A DNA stretch of 64,000 nucleotides from Pseudomonas coleopterorum (GCF_900105555.1 NZ_FNTZ01000001.1:1302001-1366000); one strand, 5' to 3'. Positions 35,877 through 47,388 are shown, numbered from the stretch's first letter. Numbers and translations are program-made. Notes: generated by a model not told the origin, from the sequence alone.

Positions 35877-37958
35877 TCAGTGCTTGGCCACAGACGTATT
35901 GAGTTTCAGGTAGTCGAGCAGGATGCGCCCGGTCTCTGCCAGGTAAGCGTCGTCTTCCGGTTTGGTCTTGTCCGGATCGGCGCCCAGTGCGTCTTCGTCT
36001 TCCTTCTTCAGCTCTTTGAGCGGCTCTTCGCCCTTGGCCTTGCGACGGGTGTTTTCCAACGCCAGTTGCTTGGCTTCGATGTCGCTGTGCTGGGCACGAC
36101 GATCGGCCTCGTTCAGGCTCACGGTCTTCTCTTTCATCAACTGCTCGGCCAGGGCCAGGCGATCGCGGATGTAGATGAATTCCGGATCCTTGACGGTGCG
36201 CGCGTCATGATCTGCGGTCAGCTTGGCCAGGTACGGCTTGAACGGATCGCTGGCCGGCTTGATGGCCGGGCGGATGGTGTCCCACGGCATCGCTTCGGGC
36301 AGGGCGCTCTCGCCGATCTCCTTGGTGTCGATGATCGACGGGTAGGCGATGTCCGGCAGCACGCCCTGATGCTGGGTGCTCTGTCCGGAAACCCGGTAGA
36401 ACTTGGCCAGGGTCAGCTTGAGCTCGCCGTGGTTGAGCGGCTGGATGGTCTGCACCGTGCCCTTGCCGAAGGTCTGTCCGCCCACGATCAGAGCGCGGTG
36501 ATAATCCTGCATGGCACCGGCGAAAATCTCCGAGGCCGAAGCGGACAGACGGTTGACCAGCAGCGCCAGCGGGCCTTTGTAGAACGCGCCGGGGTTTTCG
36601 TCCTCGAGCACGTCGACACGGCCATCGGCGTTGCGCACCAGCACGGTCGGGCCTTTCTCGATGAACAGGCTGGTCAGTTCGGTGGCTTCCTGCAGGGAGC
36701 CGCCGCCGTTGTTGCGCAGGTCAATGACCACACCGTCGACTTTTTCCTTCTGCAGCTCGGTGAGCAGCTTGCGCACATCGCGGGTGGTCGACTTGTAGTC
36801 CGGGTCACCGGCGCGGAACGCCTTGAAGTCCAGGTAGAAGGCTGGAATCTCGATCACGCCCAGCTTGTAGTCGCGGCCGTTTTCCTTGAGGTTGAGGATC
36901 GACTTCTTCGCCGCCTGCTCTTCGAGCTTGACCGCTTCGCGGGTGATCGAGACGATCTTGCTGGTCTGATCGTTGGGCGCATTGGTGTGCGGAATCACTT
37001 CAAGGCGCACGGTGGAGCCTTTCGGGCCGCGAATCAGCTTGACCACTTCATCCAGGCGCCAGCCGACCACGTCGACCATTTCCTTGTCGCCCTGGGCGAC
37101 GCCGATGATCTTGTCGGCGGGGGCGACCTGCTTGGTCTTGTCGGCCGGACCGGCAGGGACCAGGCGCACGATCTTGACCTGATCGTTGTCGCTTTGCAGG
37201 ACCGCACCGATGCCTTCGAGCGACAGGCTCATGTTGATGTCGAAGTTTTCCGCGTTGTCCGGGGACAGGTAGTTGGTGTGCGGGTCGTAGGACTGGGCGA
37301 AGGTATTGATGTACGCCTGGAAGATGTCCTCGGCGCGGGTCTGGTCGAGGCGGGCAAGCTGGTTCTTGTAGCGCTTGGACAGGGTTTCCTGAATCTGCGC
37401 GGCGTCTTTTCCGGCGATCTTCTGGCGTAGCACTTCATCCTTCACGCGCTTGCGCCACAGATCGTCCAGCTCCGCTTCGTTCTTCAGCCAAGGGGCGTCC
37501 TTGCGGTCGACCAGCAGGGTTTCCTTGGTGGTGAAGTCGAACTTGTCGACGCCCTTGTTCAGTTCAGCCAGGGCAAAGTCCAGACGGGCCTTGACCCGAT
37601 CCAGATAGCGCTTGTAGATGACGAAGCCGGGATCCAGGTTGCCGTTCTTCAGGAAGTCGTCGAACTGAGTCTTCCATTTATCGAACTCGGCGATGTCGGC
37701 CGCCGTGAAATAGCTGCGCGAGGGATCAAGCAGCTTGATGTAGCTGTCATAGATGATGACCGAGCGCGCATCGTTGAGCGGCGGCTTGCTGTAATGATGG
37801 CGCTTGAGCAGCTCGACCACATTGAGGCTGGCCACCACTTCGTCGCGATCCGGCTGAAGTTTGTCCCAGCTGTTGGCGGCCAAGGTATTGGCGGACATCG
37901 ACAAGCTGCCGAGGCCGATACACAGCGCCAGGGCACTGCCGGGAATGAAATGCTTCAT
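35877..37958 (-). CDS. prc: Carboxy-terminal processing protease Prc/Tsp
   Basis: 693 aa. A signal peptide (MKHFIPGSALALCIGLG ... ANTLA) targets it to the periplasm. The PDZ domain (GIGAVLQSDNDQVKIVRLVP) precedes an S41 peptidase domain with DLRNNGGGSLQEA, the catalytic serine in SASASEIFAGAMQ and the lysine in GQTFGKGTVQ. It trims or degrades periplasmic proteins and takes part in peptidoglycan enzyme turnover. ATG 37958 is chosen at the signal peptide; 37991 in frame is less likely. Confidence 0.95.
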   Translation of the reverse strand: MKHFIPGSALALCIGLGSLSMSANTLAANSWDKLQPDRDEVVASLNVVELLKRHHYSKPPLNDARSVIIYDSYIKLLDPSRSYFTAADIAEFDKWKTQFDDFLKNGNLDPGFVIYKRYLDRVKARLDFALAELNKGVDKFDFTTKETLLVDRKDAPWLKNEAELDDLWRKRVKDEVLRQKIAGKDAAQIQETLSKRYKNQLARLDQTRAEDIFQAYINTFAQSYDPHTNYLSPDNAENFDINMSLSLEGIGAVLQSDNDQVKIVRLVPAGPADKTKQVAPADKIIGVAQGDKEMVDVVGWRLDEVVKLIRGPKGSTVRLEVIPHTNAPNDQTSKIVSITREAVKLEEQAAKKSILNLKENGRDYKLGVIEIPAFYLDFKAFRAGDPDYKSTTRDVRKLLTELQKEKVDGVVIDLRNNGGGSLQEATELTSLFIEKGPTVLVRNADGRVDVLEDENPGAFYKGPLALLVNRLSASASEIFAGAMQDYHRALIVGGQTFGKGTVQTIQPLNHGELKLTLAKFYRVSGQSTQHQGVLPDIAYPSIIDTKEIGESALPEAMPWDTIRPAIKPASDPFKPYLAKLTADHDARTVKDPEFIYIRDRLALAEQLMKEKTVSLNEADRRAQHSDIEAKQLALENTRRKAKGEEPLKELKKEDEDALGADPDKTKPEDDAYLAETGRILLDYLKLNTSVAKH

Positions 37959-38046
37959 GCTGATTCGACGTGGGGGCAATTGATCACGCATATTAGGCCG
38001 TCTTTGAATTCGCCGGTTCCGTTGAAGCCGGACGCATAATGCGAAA

Positions 38047-38070
38047 AGCCCGGCGCCAAGGCGTCGGGCT
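38047..38070 (-). terminator. Hairpin with short U run between prc and the quinone reductase gene
   Basis: AGCCCGGCGCC/GGCGTCGGGCT stem with one G-U pair; on the minus strand it is followed by TTTTCGC. It would stop leftward transcription entering the prc promoter region. Its parent gene is not obvious, since the two flanking genes diverge. Confidence 0.4.
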
Positions 38071-38097
38071 CAGTCATGACTCAACTATGGAGGCACC

Positions 38098-39060
38098 GTG
38101 AAGGCATTGCAAGGCGTGGAAGGACATGTGGAGTGGAGCGAACGGCCGAGCCCGACGTGTGACGTAGGTCAAGTGAAGATTCGCGTCGCCGCGGCCGGTC
38201 TCAACCGGGCCGATTTGATGCAACGTGCCGGCCTGTACCCGCCGCCACCGGGCGCCAGCGATATTCTGGGCCTTGAGTGTGCAGGCGTCATCAGCGAGGT
38301 CGGCGTCGGTTCGTCCTGGCAGGTTGGTGACAGGGTGTGCACGTTGCTGGCTGGGGGCGGCATGGCCGAGGAGGTGGTGGTCGATGGCCGTCACGTGCTG
38401 CCCGTGCCCGAGGGGCTGAGCCTGCACGAGGCCGCAGGCATCGTCGAGGTCTACGCGACGGTGTGGCTGAACCTGTTCCAGCTGGCCGATCTGCAACCGG
38501 GCGAGAAGGTCCTGCTGCATGCTGGCGCCAGCGGCATCGGCTCGGCGGCGATCCAGCTGTGCAAGGCATTCGGCAACCCCACCTGGGTCAGCGTCGGCTC
38601 CGCCGAGCGCCTGGCCTACTGCGAAGCATTGGGTGCCCAGGGCGGTGTGGTGCGGGGTGACGGCCTGGAAGGGTTGAAGGACCTGGGCCCGTTCGATGTG
38701 ATCCTCGACCCGGTGGGCGCCAACTACAGCGAGCTGAACCTGGACGTGGTGGCGCTGGATGGACGCTGGGTGATGATCGGCCTGATGGGCGGCCGCCAGG
38801 CGCAGTTCGACCTAGCCAAGGTGCTGAGCAAGCGCGTGCGCTTGCAGGGTTCGACCTTGCGCAGCCGTGACGATGCATTCAAGGCCGACCTGCTCAGTGA
38901 CCTGGGCCAGCAGGTATGGCCATTGTTCACCGAAGGGCGCTTGAAGTCGCAGTTGGCCAAGACGTTCCCGATCGCCGACGCCGAGGCGGCGTTCGAAGCG
39001 CTGGCAAGCAATCAGATTTCAGGGAAGGTGGTGCTGGTGATCGACGAAACCCTGAGCTGA
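38098..39060 (+). CDS. NAD(P)H quinone oxidoreductase (zinc-independent MDR family)
   Basis: 320 aa of the medium-chain dehydrogenase/reductase superfamily, PIG3/QOR-type. The coenzyme-binding segment is LLHAGASGIGSAAIQLCKAF, and the N-terminal part has AAGLNRADLMQRAGLYPPPPG. Zinc ligands are absent, as expected for quinone reductases. The GTG start 38098 has GGAGG at 7 bp. It diverges from prc and faces lapE tail to tail. Confidence 0.92.
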   Translation: MKALQGVEGHVEWSERPSPTCDVGQVKIRVAAAGLNRADLMQRAGLYPPPPGASDILGLECAGVISEVGVGSSWQVGDRVCTLLAGGGMAEEVVVDGRHVLPVPEGLSLHEAAGIVEVYATVWLNLFQLADLQPGEKVLLHAGASGIGSAAIQLCKAFGNPTWVSVGSAERLAYCEALGAQGGVVRGDGLEGLKDLGPFDVILDPVGANYSELNLDVVALDGRWVMIGLMGGRQAQFDLAKVLSKRVRLQGSTLRSRDDAFKADLLSDLGQQVWPLFTEGRLKSQLAKTFPIADAEAAFEALASNQISGKVVLVIDETLS

Positions 39061-39078
39061 GCCCAGGGCTGTCGTTGG

Positions 39079-39122
39079 GCGAAATCCGTGACCGGCTGCG
39101 AACGAGCGGCCACGGGTTTCGC
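39079..39122. terminator. Symmetric hairpin between the quinone reductase gene and lapE
   Basis: GCGAAATCCGTG pairs with CACGGGTTTCGC around an inner stem; 18 bp after one stop and 12 bp before the other. Lacks a long U run but is placed to act in both directions. Confidence 0.5.
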
Positions 39123-39133
39123 CATGGCGGCAA

Positions 39134-40492
39134 TCAGCGCATTTCAGGCAGACGCGCTTCGCTCTTCACTTCGGTCAGCGCCACGGCTTCGGCCGGCAGC
39201 ACGACGCGGGTCTTGGCCAGCAGCTCACCCATGTTGGAGAGCACGCGATACATCGAGTATTCCTCGGTGTAGCGGACTTCGGCGTAGCGGGTGTTGGCGG
39301 TGTACAGCTCGTTTTCACTGTCGAGCACGTCGAGCAGGGTCCGCTGGCCGAGACCGAACTGGTCCTGATAGGCCGCACGCACGCGCGTGGTGGTTTCGGC
39401 GTATTCGCGGGCATACGGGATTTGCGTGCCGGCGTTTTTCATCGCGTTCCACGACAGCGCCAGGTTTTCGTTCAACTGACGCAGGGCGTTGTTGCGGATG
39501 TCCATGGCCTGGTTGATGCGGTGCGCGTCGCCCTGCAGGCGCGCCTTGTCGCTGCCGCCGCGGTACAGGTTGTAGCTCATGCTCACGCCTGCACGCCAGT
39601 CGGTGTTGTTGTGACCGCGCTCGCCGGACAGGTTGTTGTTGGCACCGGTGGCCAGTTCCGCGTCGACCCGTGGGTAGAACGCGGACTTGGCGCCTTCATA
39701 CTGGCTCTCGGCAGCCTGCACGTCGGCCTGGGCCGATTTGAGGTACGGGTTGTTTTCCATCATGGACTGGCGCGCGGCGTTCAGGTCGCCTGGCAGTTCA
39801 CCACGGATCGAAGGCAGGGGTTCCAGCTCGTCGGGCATACGGCCCACGGCGCTGAAGAACGCAGCTTCGGCATCGGCCAGGTTGACCTGGGCGGTGTTGT
39901 AGTTGTTCTCAGCCAGGGCGCGACGGGCGCGCGACTGATCGACGTCCGCCGTGCTGCCGACGCCGCGCTCGCTGCGCAGGCCGATCTGGTCGTTGACGCG
40001 CAAGTGCGCTTGCAGGTTGTTCTTGGCCAGGGTCACCAATTCGCGGTTGCGCAGTACATCCAGGTACACCTGAACGGCGCGCAGGGCCAGGTCCTGGGCG
40101 GTGGCCTGAACGTAGTAGGCACGGGACGTAGCAGTGGAGCGAGTCCGGCTGATTTCGCTGGAAGCGCTGGAACCGTCGAACAGCATCTGGCGCAGACGCA
40201 GTTCCGACTGGGTGTAGTTCAGCGTTTCCTTGTTGTGGTCACCACGGGCGCGGGTGTTCAGGTTGTCCGAACGCTCGCGCCCGTAGCCGGCAACGAAATC
40301 AACGCTGGGGCGGTAGGCGCCCTGGGCGATTTTCGTGTCCTCATCCGCGGCCAGGCGACTGTTGATGTTGGATGCCAGCTCAGGATGGTTATCCACGGTG
40401 CTCTGGATCGCCTGGGTGAGTGACATGGCTTGCGCGTGCGAGCACGCCATGGCCAACAAGATCGCGCTGCAGATGGGGGTGAAAACGCGCAT
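39134..40492 (-). CDS. lapE: TolC-family outer membrane secretion channel LapE/AggA
   Basis: 452 aa with a signal peptide (ILLAMACSHAQA). Two outer membrane efflux protein repeats are visible (LTQAIQSTVDNHPELAS; later LNAARQSMMENNPYLKSA), with coiled-coil segments rich in Arg, Gln and Ala. This protein (AggA in P. putida) exports the giant biofilm adhesin LapA with LapB and LapC, which are not in the window. The neighbourhood with DUF454, YecA and RecQ matches P. putida. Confidence 0.88.
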   Translation of the reverse strand: MRVFTPICSAILLAMACSHAQAMSLTQAIQSTVDNHPELASNINSRLAADEDTKIAQGAYRPSVDFVAGYGRERSDNLNTRARGDHNKETLNYTQSELRLRQMLFDGSSASSEISRTRSTATSRAYYVQATAQDLALRAVQVYLDVLRNRELVTLAKNNLQAHLRVNDQIGLRSERGVGSTADVDQSRARRALAENNYNTAQVNLADAEAAFFSAVGRMPDELEPLPSIRGELPGDLNAARQSMMENNPYLKSAQADVQAAESQYEGAKSAFYPRVDAELATGANNNLSGERGHNNTDWRAGVSMSYNLYRGGSDKARLQGDAHRINQAMDIRNNALRQLNENLALSWNAMKNAGTQIPYAREYAETTTRVRAAYQDQFGLGQRTLLDVLDSENELYTANTRYAEVRYTEEYSMYRVLSNMGELLAKTRVVLPAEAVALTEVKSEARLPEMR

Positions 40493-40927
40493 TCGGGTGC
40501 TTCTCCGTTATGTTTGAAGTCAGGCATACGCCAGAATGTTGGCGAACAACTTGGTTAAAAGTCCGTTTAAGGTTTGTGATAGGCGCAATCGAGGCACCGA
40601 GGGCAGCGCTTTCAACGGAATTTTCACATGATATAGAGCAAAAAATAGTTATGCCATCATTCCTTGCGATGATGGCAAATAGATTTCATAGCGCCTGAGG
40701 AGCAAGCGGGGAGCGGGGTTGCGTGGGGTGTAAGGCTTAGGGCCAGCGTTTTGGGGGGTGGCAGGCTGCGCCAAAGCTAAGGCGGGAAGCTGGAGTCAAA
40801 ATAGTGACGGAAAACTGTCACTTTCAGGCGCCTGTATCACCGTTGATCCAGACTTATATTAAAGATTAGCTAATTGATTTAATTAAGGTTTTGTCACGGC
40901 ATGACCATTCGTCGCCAATGACCGGAG
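40493..40927. other. 435-bp AT-rich gap upstream of lapE with two dyads
   Basis: This region has lower G+C than its surroundings, with runs such as GATTTAATTAAGG near 40880 and CAAAAAATAG near 40640. A perfect 8-bp dyad GCCATCAT/ATGATGGC (40653-40676) is followed, on the minus strand, by a U-rich stretch and may terminate transcription from the DUF454 gene. A second dyad, AGTGAC/GTCACT (40803-40822), could be an operator. No gene is supported. The lapE promoter must lie in the left part. Confidence 0.5.
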
Positions 40928-41308
40928 TCATCTGCGTGTTTTCTGCAAAGCGATATAAACAGTGACTGCCAGCCCCACAGCTATCATCAGCACGCGTAGC
41001 CATGGCAATGGCACCAGCCAGCACGACACGGCGATACTGATCCACATCGAACCGATGGCCAGCACCTTGGCTTTCAAGGGGATGCCTTCGCCGTCCAGAT
41101 AGGCTTTGAGCAAAGGCCCCAGCCGTGGATGGCCAAGCAGCCAGGCATGGAAGCGCGGCGAGCTTCGTGCGAAACACGCAGCCGCCAGCAGCAGGAATGG
41201 GGTGGTGGGCATGATCGGCAGGAAGATGCCGATGACGCCCAGGCAGACGCTTGCGCAACCAATGCCCAGCAGCAGGTAGCGCAGCCAGGCTGGCCGGGCT
41301 TGAGCCAC
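40928..41308 (-). CDS. DUF454 (YbaN-like) inner membrane protein
   Basis: 126 aa with three or four hydrophobic spans (LLLGIGCASVCLGVIGIFLP, PTTPFLLLAAACFARSS, and two near the C-terminus) and the family's RFHAWLLGHPRLGPLL motif. Function unknown. GTG start 41308 lies 9 bp after the YecA-family gene, so they are probably in one operon. Confidence 0.85.
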   Translation of the reverse strand: MAQARPAWLRYLLLGIGCASVCLGVIGIFLPIMPTTPFLLLAAACFARSSPRFHAWLLGHPRLGPLLKAYLDGEGIPLKAKVLAIGSMWISIAVSCWLVPLPWLRVLMIAVGLAVTVYIALQKTRR

Positions 41309-41317
41309 GGCCGTTGC

Positions 41318-41905
41318 TTAGTGATGGCGCGGCTTGAGAATCGCCGGCTTTTCATCCGGGGCGTTGCACAACAGGTAGAGGGCCGTCAGCGCCTCGGGGA
41401 TCTGCACGATCATGTCGTCCATCAGATTAGCGTCGGCGGCGATGTCGGAGAACTCCGGCTGCTCGTCGAACAGGCCGGAACCGACCATGATCGGCAGGAG
41501 CATTTCGCTGACTTCGTCCTCGGCGGTTTCGAACCAGGCGGCTTCGCGCAGGAACACGCCTTCCATGAAACCGATGCACCAGCCGCGCAGGTCGGAATCG
41601 TCCGGCTCATCGCCCAGATCGAGATCGCATGGCAGCTCGAATTCTTCGTCGCTGGCCAACTGGCGAGCGATGTGCGCCTTGAGCTGGATGAGCGTGCCTT
41701 CGATCTCTTCACGCTGGGCATCATCGCTGTAATGAGGCGGCTCGGCGAACAGGGCATCGATCCATTCACGCTCCGGAACTTCTTCGGAGCAGATCGACAG
41801 GGCGGTCAGGTAGCCATGGGCGGCGACGTAGTCCAGCGCCTCGTCATGCAGCTCATCGGCGTCGAGGAAGGCTTGCAGGCGGGTCAGTTGCTCGGCGAAG
41901 GACAT
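41318..41905 (-). CDS. YecA/YgfB-family (UPF0149) protein
   Basis: 195 aa, strongly acidic, with the helical UPF0149 fold and the conserved DLRGWCIGFMEGVFL motif near residue 105. It lacks the C-terminal SEC-C zinc motif of some YecA proteins. Function is not established. It diverges from recQ with 258 bp between starts. That gap holds a TATACT hexamer (42028-42033) that could be the recQ -10 element. Confidence 0.85.
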   Translation of the reverse strand: MSFAEQLTRLQAFLDADELHDEALDYVAAHGYLTALSICSEEVPEREWIDALFAEPPHYSDDAQREEIEGTLIQLKAHIARQLASDEEFELPCDLDLGDEPDDSDLRGWCIGFMEGVFLREAAWFETAEDEVSEMLLPIMVGSGLFDEQPEFSDIAADANLMDDMIVQIPEALTALYLLCNAPDEKPAILKPRHH

Positions 41906-42163
41906 TAACAGGTTACCTTGGAAGACTATGCGGATAGTGAATTCTAGGCCTTGTTAGGCCTTGTGCGCCACCCAAGGGGTGAAATGGCAGGATGTCCGGC
42001 TGCCGCGCGACGCTGCAGGCACTGGGGTATACTGCCGCGGTCTTTCGCTCAGGCCCCGAATCCACGGGGTGGTAACTCGCGCTTACGCAATGGCGGATGC
42101 AGCGAAAGCGGTTTTCATCCAGCCTGTGCGGCCCGGGTGGTTTTACGATTTCTGGAGTGACCC

Positions 42164-44305
<2,142 letters not shown>

Positions 44306-44349
44306 ACGAGGCTGCCACTGGGCATGAGTCTTGCCTGTGGGCTAAGGTC

Positions 44350-44369
44350 ATGATTAGCTGACTAATCAT
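44350..44369. promoter_or_regulatory. Perfect palindrome, candidate operator of the MarR-family gene
   Basis: ATGATTAG-CTGA-CTAATCAT, 8-bp perfect arms, 58 bp upstream of the MarR start. The size and AT-rich symmetric form are typical of MarR/SlyA operators and would overlap the promoter for autoregulation. Confidence 0.6.
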
Positions 44370-44427
44370 CAGCTCCGGCCTTCGCGCAGGCGCTGCTTGT
44401 GCGAGGCTGTTTTTTCAAGAGAGATCT

Positions 44428-44865
44428 ATGCCGTTAACTGATCAACATCGCTTCGGAATGCAGCTGGCGCACATGTCCCGTGGGTGGCGGGCCGAACTGG
44501 ACCGCCGGCTGGCCGGATTGGGATTGTCGCAGGCCCGTTGGCTGGTGCTGCTGCACCTGGCGCGGTTCGACGAACCTCCGACCCAGCGCGAGCTGGCCCA
44601 GAGCGTAGGCGTCGAGGGGCCGACCCTGGCCCGGCTGCTGGACAGCCTCGAAGCTCAGGGCCTGGTCGAGCGCCAGGCCGTGGTCGAAGACCGCCGCGCC
44701 AAGAAGCTCATGCTCTGCCCGCCGGCACGGCCACTCATCGAGCAGATCGAAACCATCGCCAACGCCTTGCGTGTCGAACTGTTCACGGGCGTCGACGAAG
44801 AAGAATTGAGCACCGCCATGCGGGTACACAGCCGCATCCTGGCGAATCTGGAAAAGAAATCCTGA
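44428..44865 (+). CDS. MarR/SlyA-family transcriptional regulator
   Basis: 145 aa winged-helix dimer. The core is LSQARWLVLLHLAR, TQRELAQSVGVEGPTLARLLD for the recognition helix, and the wing in VEDRRAKKLMLC. It is of the SlyA/RovA type by length. It follows recQ on the same strand by 122 bp, with its own palindrome upstream. Its targets are not evident; the FimV-like gene starts 82 bp downstream. Confidence 0.92.
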   Translation: MPLTDQHRFGMQLAHMSRGWRAELDRRLAGLGLSQARWLVLLHLARFDEPPTQRELAQSVGVEGPTLARLLDSLEAQGLVERQAVVEDRRAKKLMLCPPARPLIEQIETIANALRVELFTGVDEEELSTAMRVHSRILANLEKKS

Positions 44866-44947
44866 AGTCAACGGGCCGTCATCCGCTTGGAGCAAGCGGG
44901 TTGCACAGGCTATAAAGTTATTGGATGTCGGTCTTCAAGGGATTCCC

Positions 44948-47065
44948 ATGCAAGTGCGTATACCGTCGCGTTCAAGGTTCGCCTCACTTCGTCTGCTGGC
45001 ACCGGTATGGGCCTTGGCGCTGTGCTATTCCACGGCCGCGTCGGCCCTGGGCCTGGGCGAGCTGACCCTGCGCTCGTCGCTCAACCAGCCGTTTCGCGCC
45101 GACATCGCCCTGCTCGACACGGCCGGGTTGGAACAGGACGACATCAGTGCCAGTCTGGCGACAGCCGAAGAGTTCGCCAGGGTGGGGGTGGAACGCAGCT
45201 TCTTCCTCAACGACCTGAAGTTCACGCCCGATTTCAGCGGTGGCCGCAAGGTCATTCACGTCAGCTCCAGCAAGGTGGTCACCGAGCCGTTCATGAGTTT
45301 CGTGATCCAGGTCGGTCGGCCAAACGGGCAGTTGTTGCGGGCCTTCACGGTGTTGCTCGATCCGCCGGGCATGGGCCCGGGCCTGGCCGACCGCGCGCCG
45401 CAGCGTACGCCGGTGGCACAAGCGAACACCCAGCGGCCCGCTGAAGCGCCGGCCAAGCCCCGCACCTCGAGTCAGCCTGCGAACGAGCCGGCCAGGCAGG
45501 CATCTGCCAAGGCCGCTGCGCCGGCGCCTTCGCAGGATGCGGCGCAACTGGCAGCGGCTGCGCTGGAAAACCAGCAACTGCAAAAGAATTTCGACGACGT
45601 GCAGGCGCGCCTGCAGAGCCTTGAGGCGCAGGTGGCCGACAAGGACAAGGAGGTCGCCCAGTTGCAGGCGCGGTTGGCTGAAACGCCGCCTGCATCTTCC
45701 TCCGCTGTCGTACCCGGGACTGCAACCGCGACCCCTGCGCCCGTAGCGTCGCCAGCACCTGCTGCACAGGTCTCGGCGCCTGCTCCGGTCGCCACGCCAG
45801 CGCCCACGACCGCAGAAGACAGTAGCGGTTGGCTGAATATCCTGGCGCTGGTGGCTGCCTTGCTGCTGATCATCGCGCTATTGCTGCTGTTGCGTCGCCA
45901 GCGGCAACGCAAGTCGGCGGCATCGCTTGCGGCTTTCGAACCGGTGCTGACCCAGCCGGTGCAGCCTGCGCCGCTGGTCGCTGCCGCAGCACCCACGGTA
46001 GTGGAAGCCGCGCCGCCCAAGCGCGCCGAGCCTGCGCCGGTGCCACGCCGGGAAGCCCCGACGGCCACCGACGCCCTGGACGGCGCAAGCATCTATATCG
46101 CCTACGGGCGCTTCAATGAGGCCTTGGGCATTCTGCGCGACGGTCTGGCCAGGCAGCCGGAGCGCACCGATCTGCGCGTGCGCATGCTCGAAGTGCTCGG
46201 CCAGCAGGGCAATGCCAAGGGCTTTGCCGAACAGGAGGCCCTGCTGCTTTCGGCGGGTTTCAACCCACAGACGCTGAGCGAGATACGCGGCCGCTTCCCA
46301 AACCTCCAATCTGCTCTGGCACCTTCTTCGCCAGCCGCCACGGCCCCTGCCAGTCTGGCGCCCGCAGCCACGGCGGCAGTTCTGGCCACCACTGCCGCCG
46401 CTGCCGCCCCTGTGCACTCCGAGCCCCAGCCCGCGCCTGCGCCCGAATCTGCTCCGGAAGCCGACTTCGATTTGTCCGATTTCGATCTGGATGCACTCGA
46501 CACCCCGGCCGAAGCCGCGCCAACGACGCAGCAGGACGGTGAATTCCAGCTCAACCTGGATGACCTGTCCATGGATGCCGACTGGGCGCTGGTCAGCCCC
46601 TTCGGTGACACGCCGGCGCCCAAAAGCAAGCCGGCTGCCGTGCCCATGGCCAAAGAGGCAATGGACCCGGAGTTCACCAGCAACCTCAAGGAACTGCCGG
46701 AAGTCTTCGAGATGCCCGAGGAGCAGTTTCTCAGCGATTTCGCCGAAGTCGAAGAGCTCCCGCCAATCGAAGAGCCCCAGACCGAGGACGTCCCGGCCGG
46801 CAAGAGTCAGGAAGACATCGACAACGAATTCCTCGACAGCTTCATCGCCGACAGCGATCTGCCCGAGCTGGATGCCCTGACCGTCGATTTCGATGACCTG
46901 GAACAGCAGCACGCGTCGGCGCAGAAACTCGATCAGGCCCAGCAGTTGTTCGACGAGGGCGATGCAGGCGAAGCCAGCGCCTTGCTGCACGAACTGCTGG
47001 AGGACGGCGACGAGTCCAGCAAACAGGCGGCACGCCAGTTGCTGGCGCGGATGGGTGAGGCATGA
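44948..47065 (+). CDS. FimV-like membrane protein
   Basis: 705 aa. A signal peptide leads into the FimV N-terminal domain (LGELTLRSSLNQPFRADIAL), followed by an Ala/Pro-rich linker, a coiled coil (about residues 200-245), one transmembrane helix (about 296-318) and an acidic cytoplasmic part with a TPR-like repeat (ASIYIAYGRFNEALGIL) and a short C-terminal FimV motif. I see no LysM peptidoglycan-binding motif, unlike full-length FimV. The classical fimV normally next to asd is not in this window, so this is probably a paralog. It overlaps the next gene by 4 bp. Confidence 0.78.
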   Translation: MQVRIPSRSRFASLRLLAPVWALALCYSTAASALGLGELTLRSSLNQPFRADIALLDTAGLEQDDISASLATAEEFARVGVERSFFLNDLKFTPDFSGGRKVIHVSSSKVVTEPFMSFVIQVGRPNGQLLRAFTVLLDPPGMGPGLADRAPQRTPVAQANTQRPAEAPAKPRTSSQPANEPARQASAKAAAPAPSQDAAQLAAAALENQQLQKNFDDVQARLQSLEAQVADKDKEVAQLQARLAETPPASSSAVVPGTATATPAPVASPAPAAQVSAPAPVATPAPTTAEDSSGWLNILALVAALLLIIALLLLLRRQRQRKSAASLAAFEPVLTQPVQPAPLVAAAAPTVVEAAPPKRAEPAPVPRREAPTATDALDGASIYIAYGRFNEALGILRDGLARQPERTDLRVRMLEVLGQQGNAKGFAEQEALLLSAGFNPQTLSEIRGRFPNLQSALAPSSPAATAPASLAPAATAAVLATTAAAAAPVHSEPQPAPAPESAPEADFDLSDFDLDALDTPAEAAPTTQQDGEFQLNLDDLSMDADWALVSPFGDTPAPKSKPAAVPMAKEAMDPEFTSNLKELPEVFEMPEEQFLSDFAEVEELPPIEEPQTEDVPAGKSQEDIDNEFLDSFIADSDLPELDALTVDFDDLEQQHASAQKLDQAQQLFDEGDAGEASALLHELLEDGDESSKQAARQLLARMGEA

Positions 47066-47367
47066 GCGAGGTCGCCGTCGCCAAGCCCCAGGTGGTGATC
47101 ACCTACTGCACCCAGTGCCAGTGGTTGCTGCGTGCCGCGTGGCTGGCTCAGGAACTGCTCAGCACCTTCGGCGAGGACCTAGGCCAGGTCGCCCTGGCGC
47201 CGGCCAGTGGGGGCACCTTTCACATCACCTGTGACGGCGTGCAGGTCTGGGAGCGCAAGGCCGACGGTGGTTTCCCCGAAGCCAAGGTGCTCAAGCAACG
47301 CATTCGCGACCTGATCGATCCGGCCCGTGACCTTGGCCACAACGAGCCTGCGCGCCCCGCTTCCTAG
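47062..47367 (+). CDS. SelT/SelW/SelH (Rdx)-family protein
   Basis: 101 aa thioredoxin-like protein with CTQC in ITYCTQCQWLLRA, where eukaryotic homologues have CXXU. The redox partner is unknown. ATG 47062 overlaps the FimV-like stop (ATGA), so it is co-expressed with it. Convergent with trkH. Confidence 0.88.
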   Translation: MSEVAVAKPQVVITYCTQCQWLLRAAWLAQELLSTFGEDLGQVALAPASGGTFHITCDGVQVWERKADGGFPEAKVLKQRIRDLIDPARDLGHNEPARPAS

Positions 47368-47388
47368 AACCTGCCGGGCCGGCCTCGA

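Noticed and set aside
40382..40400. DnaA-like TTATCCACG inside lapE
   Set aside because: A single imperfect box within coding sequence, explained by the codons.
42000..42163. Possible small RNA between the YecA gene and recQ
   Set aside because: A -10-like TATACT and a GC-rich hairpin are present, but there is no terminator and the segment reads equally well as the recQ leader.
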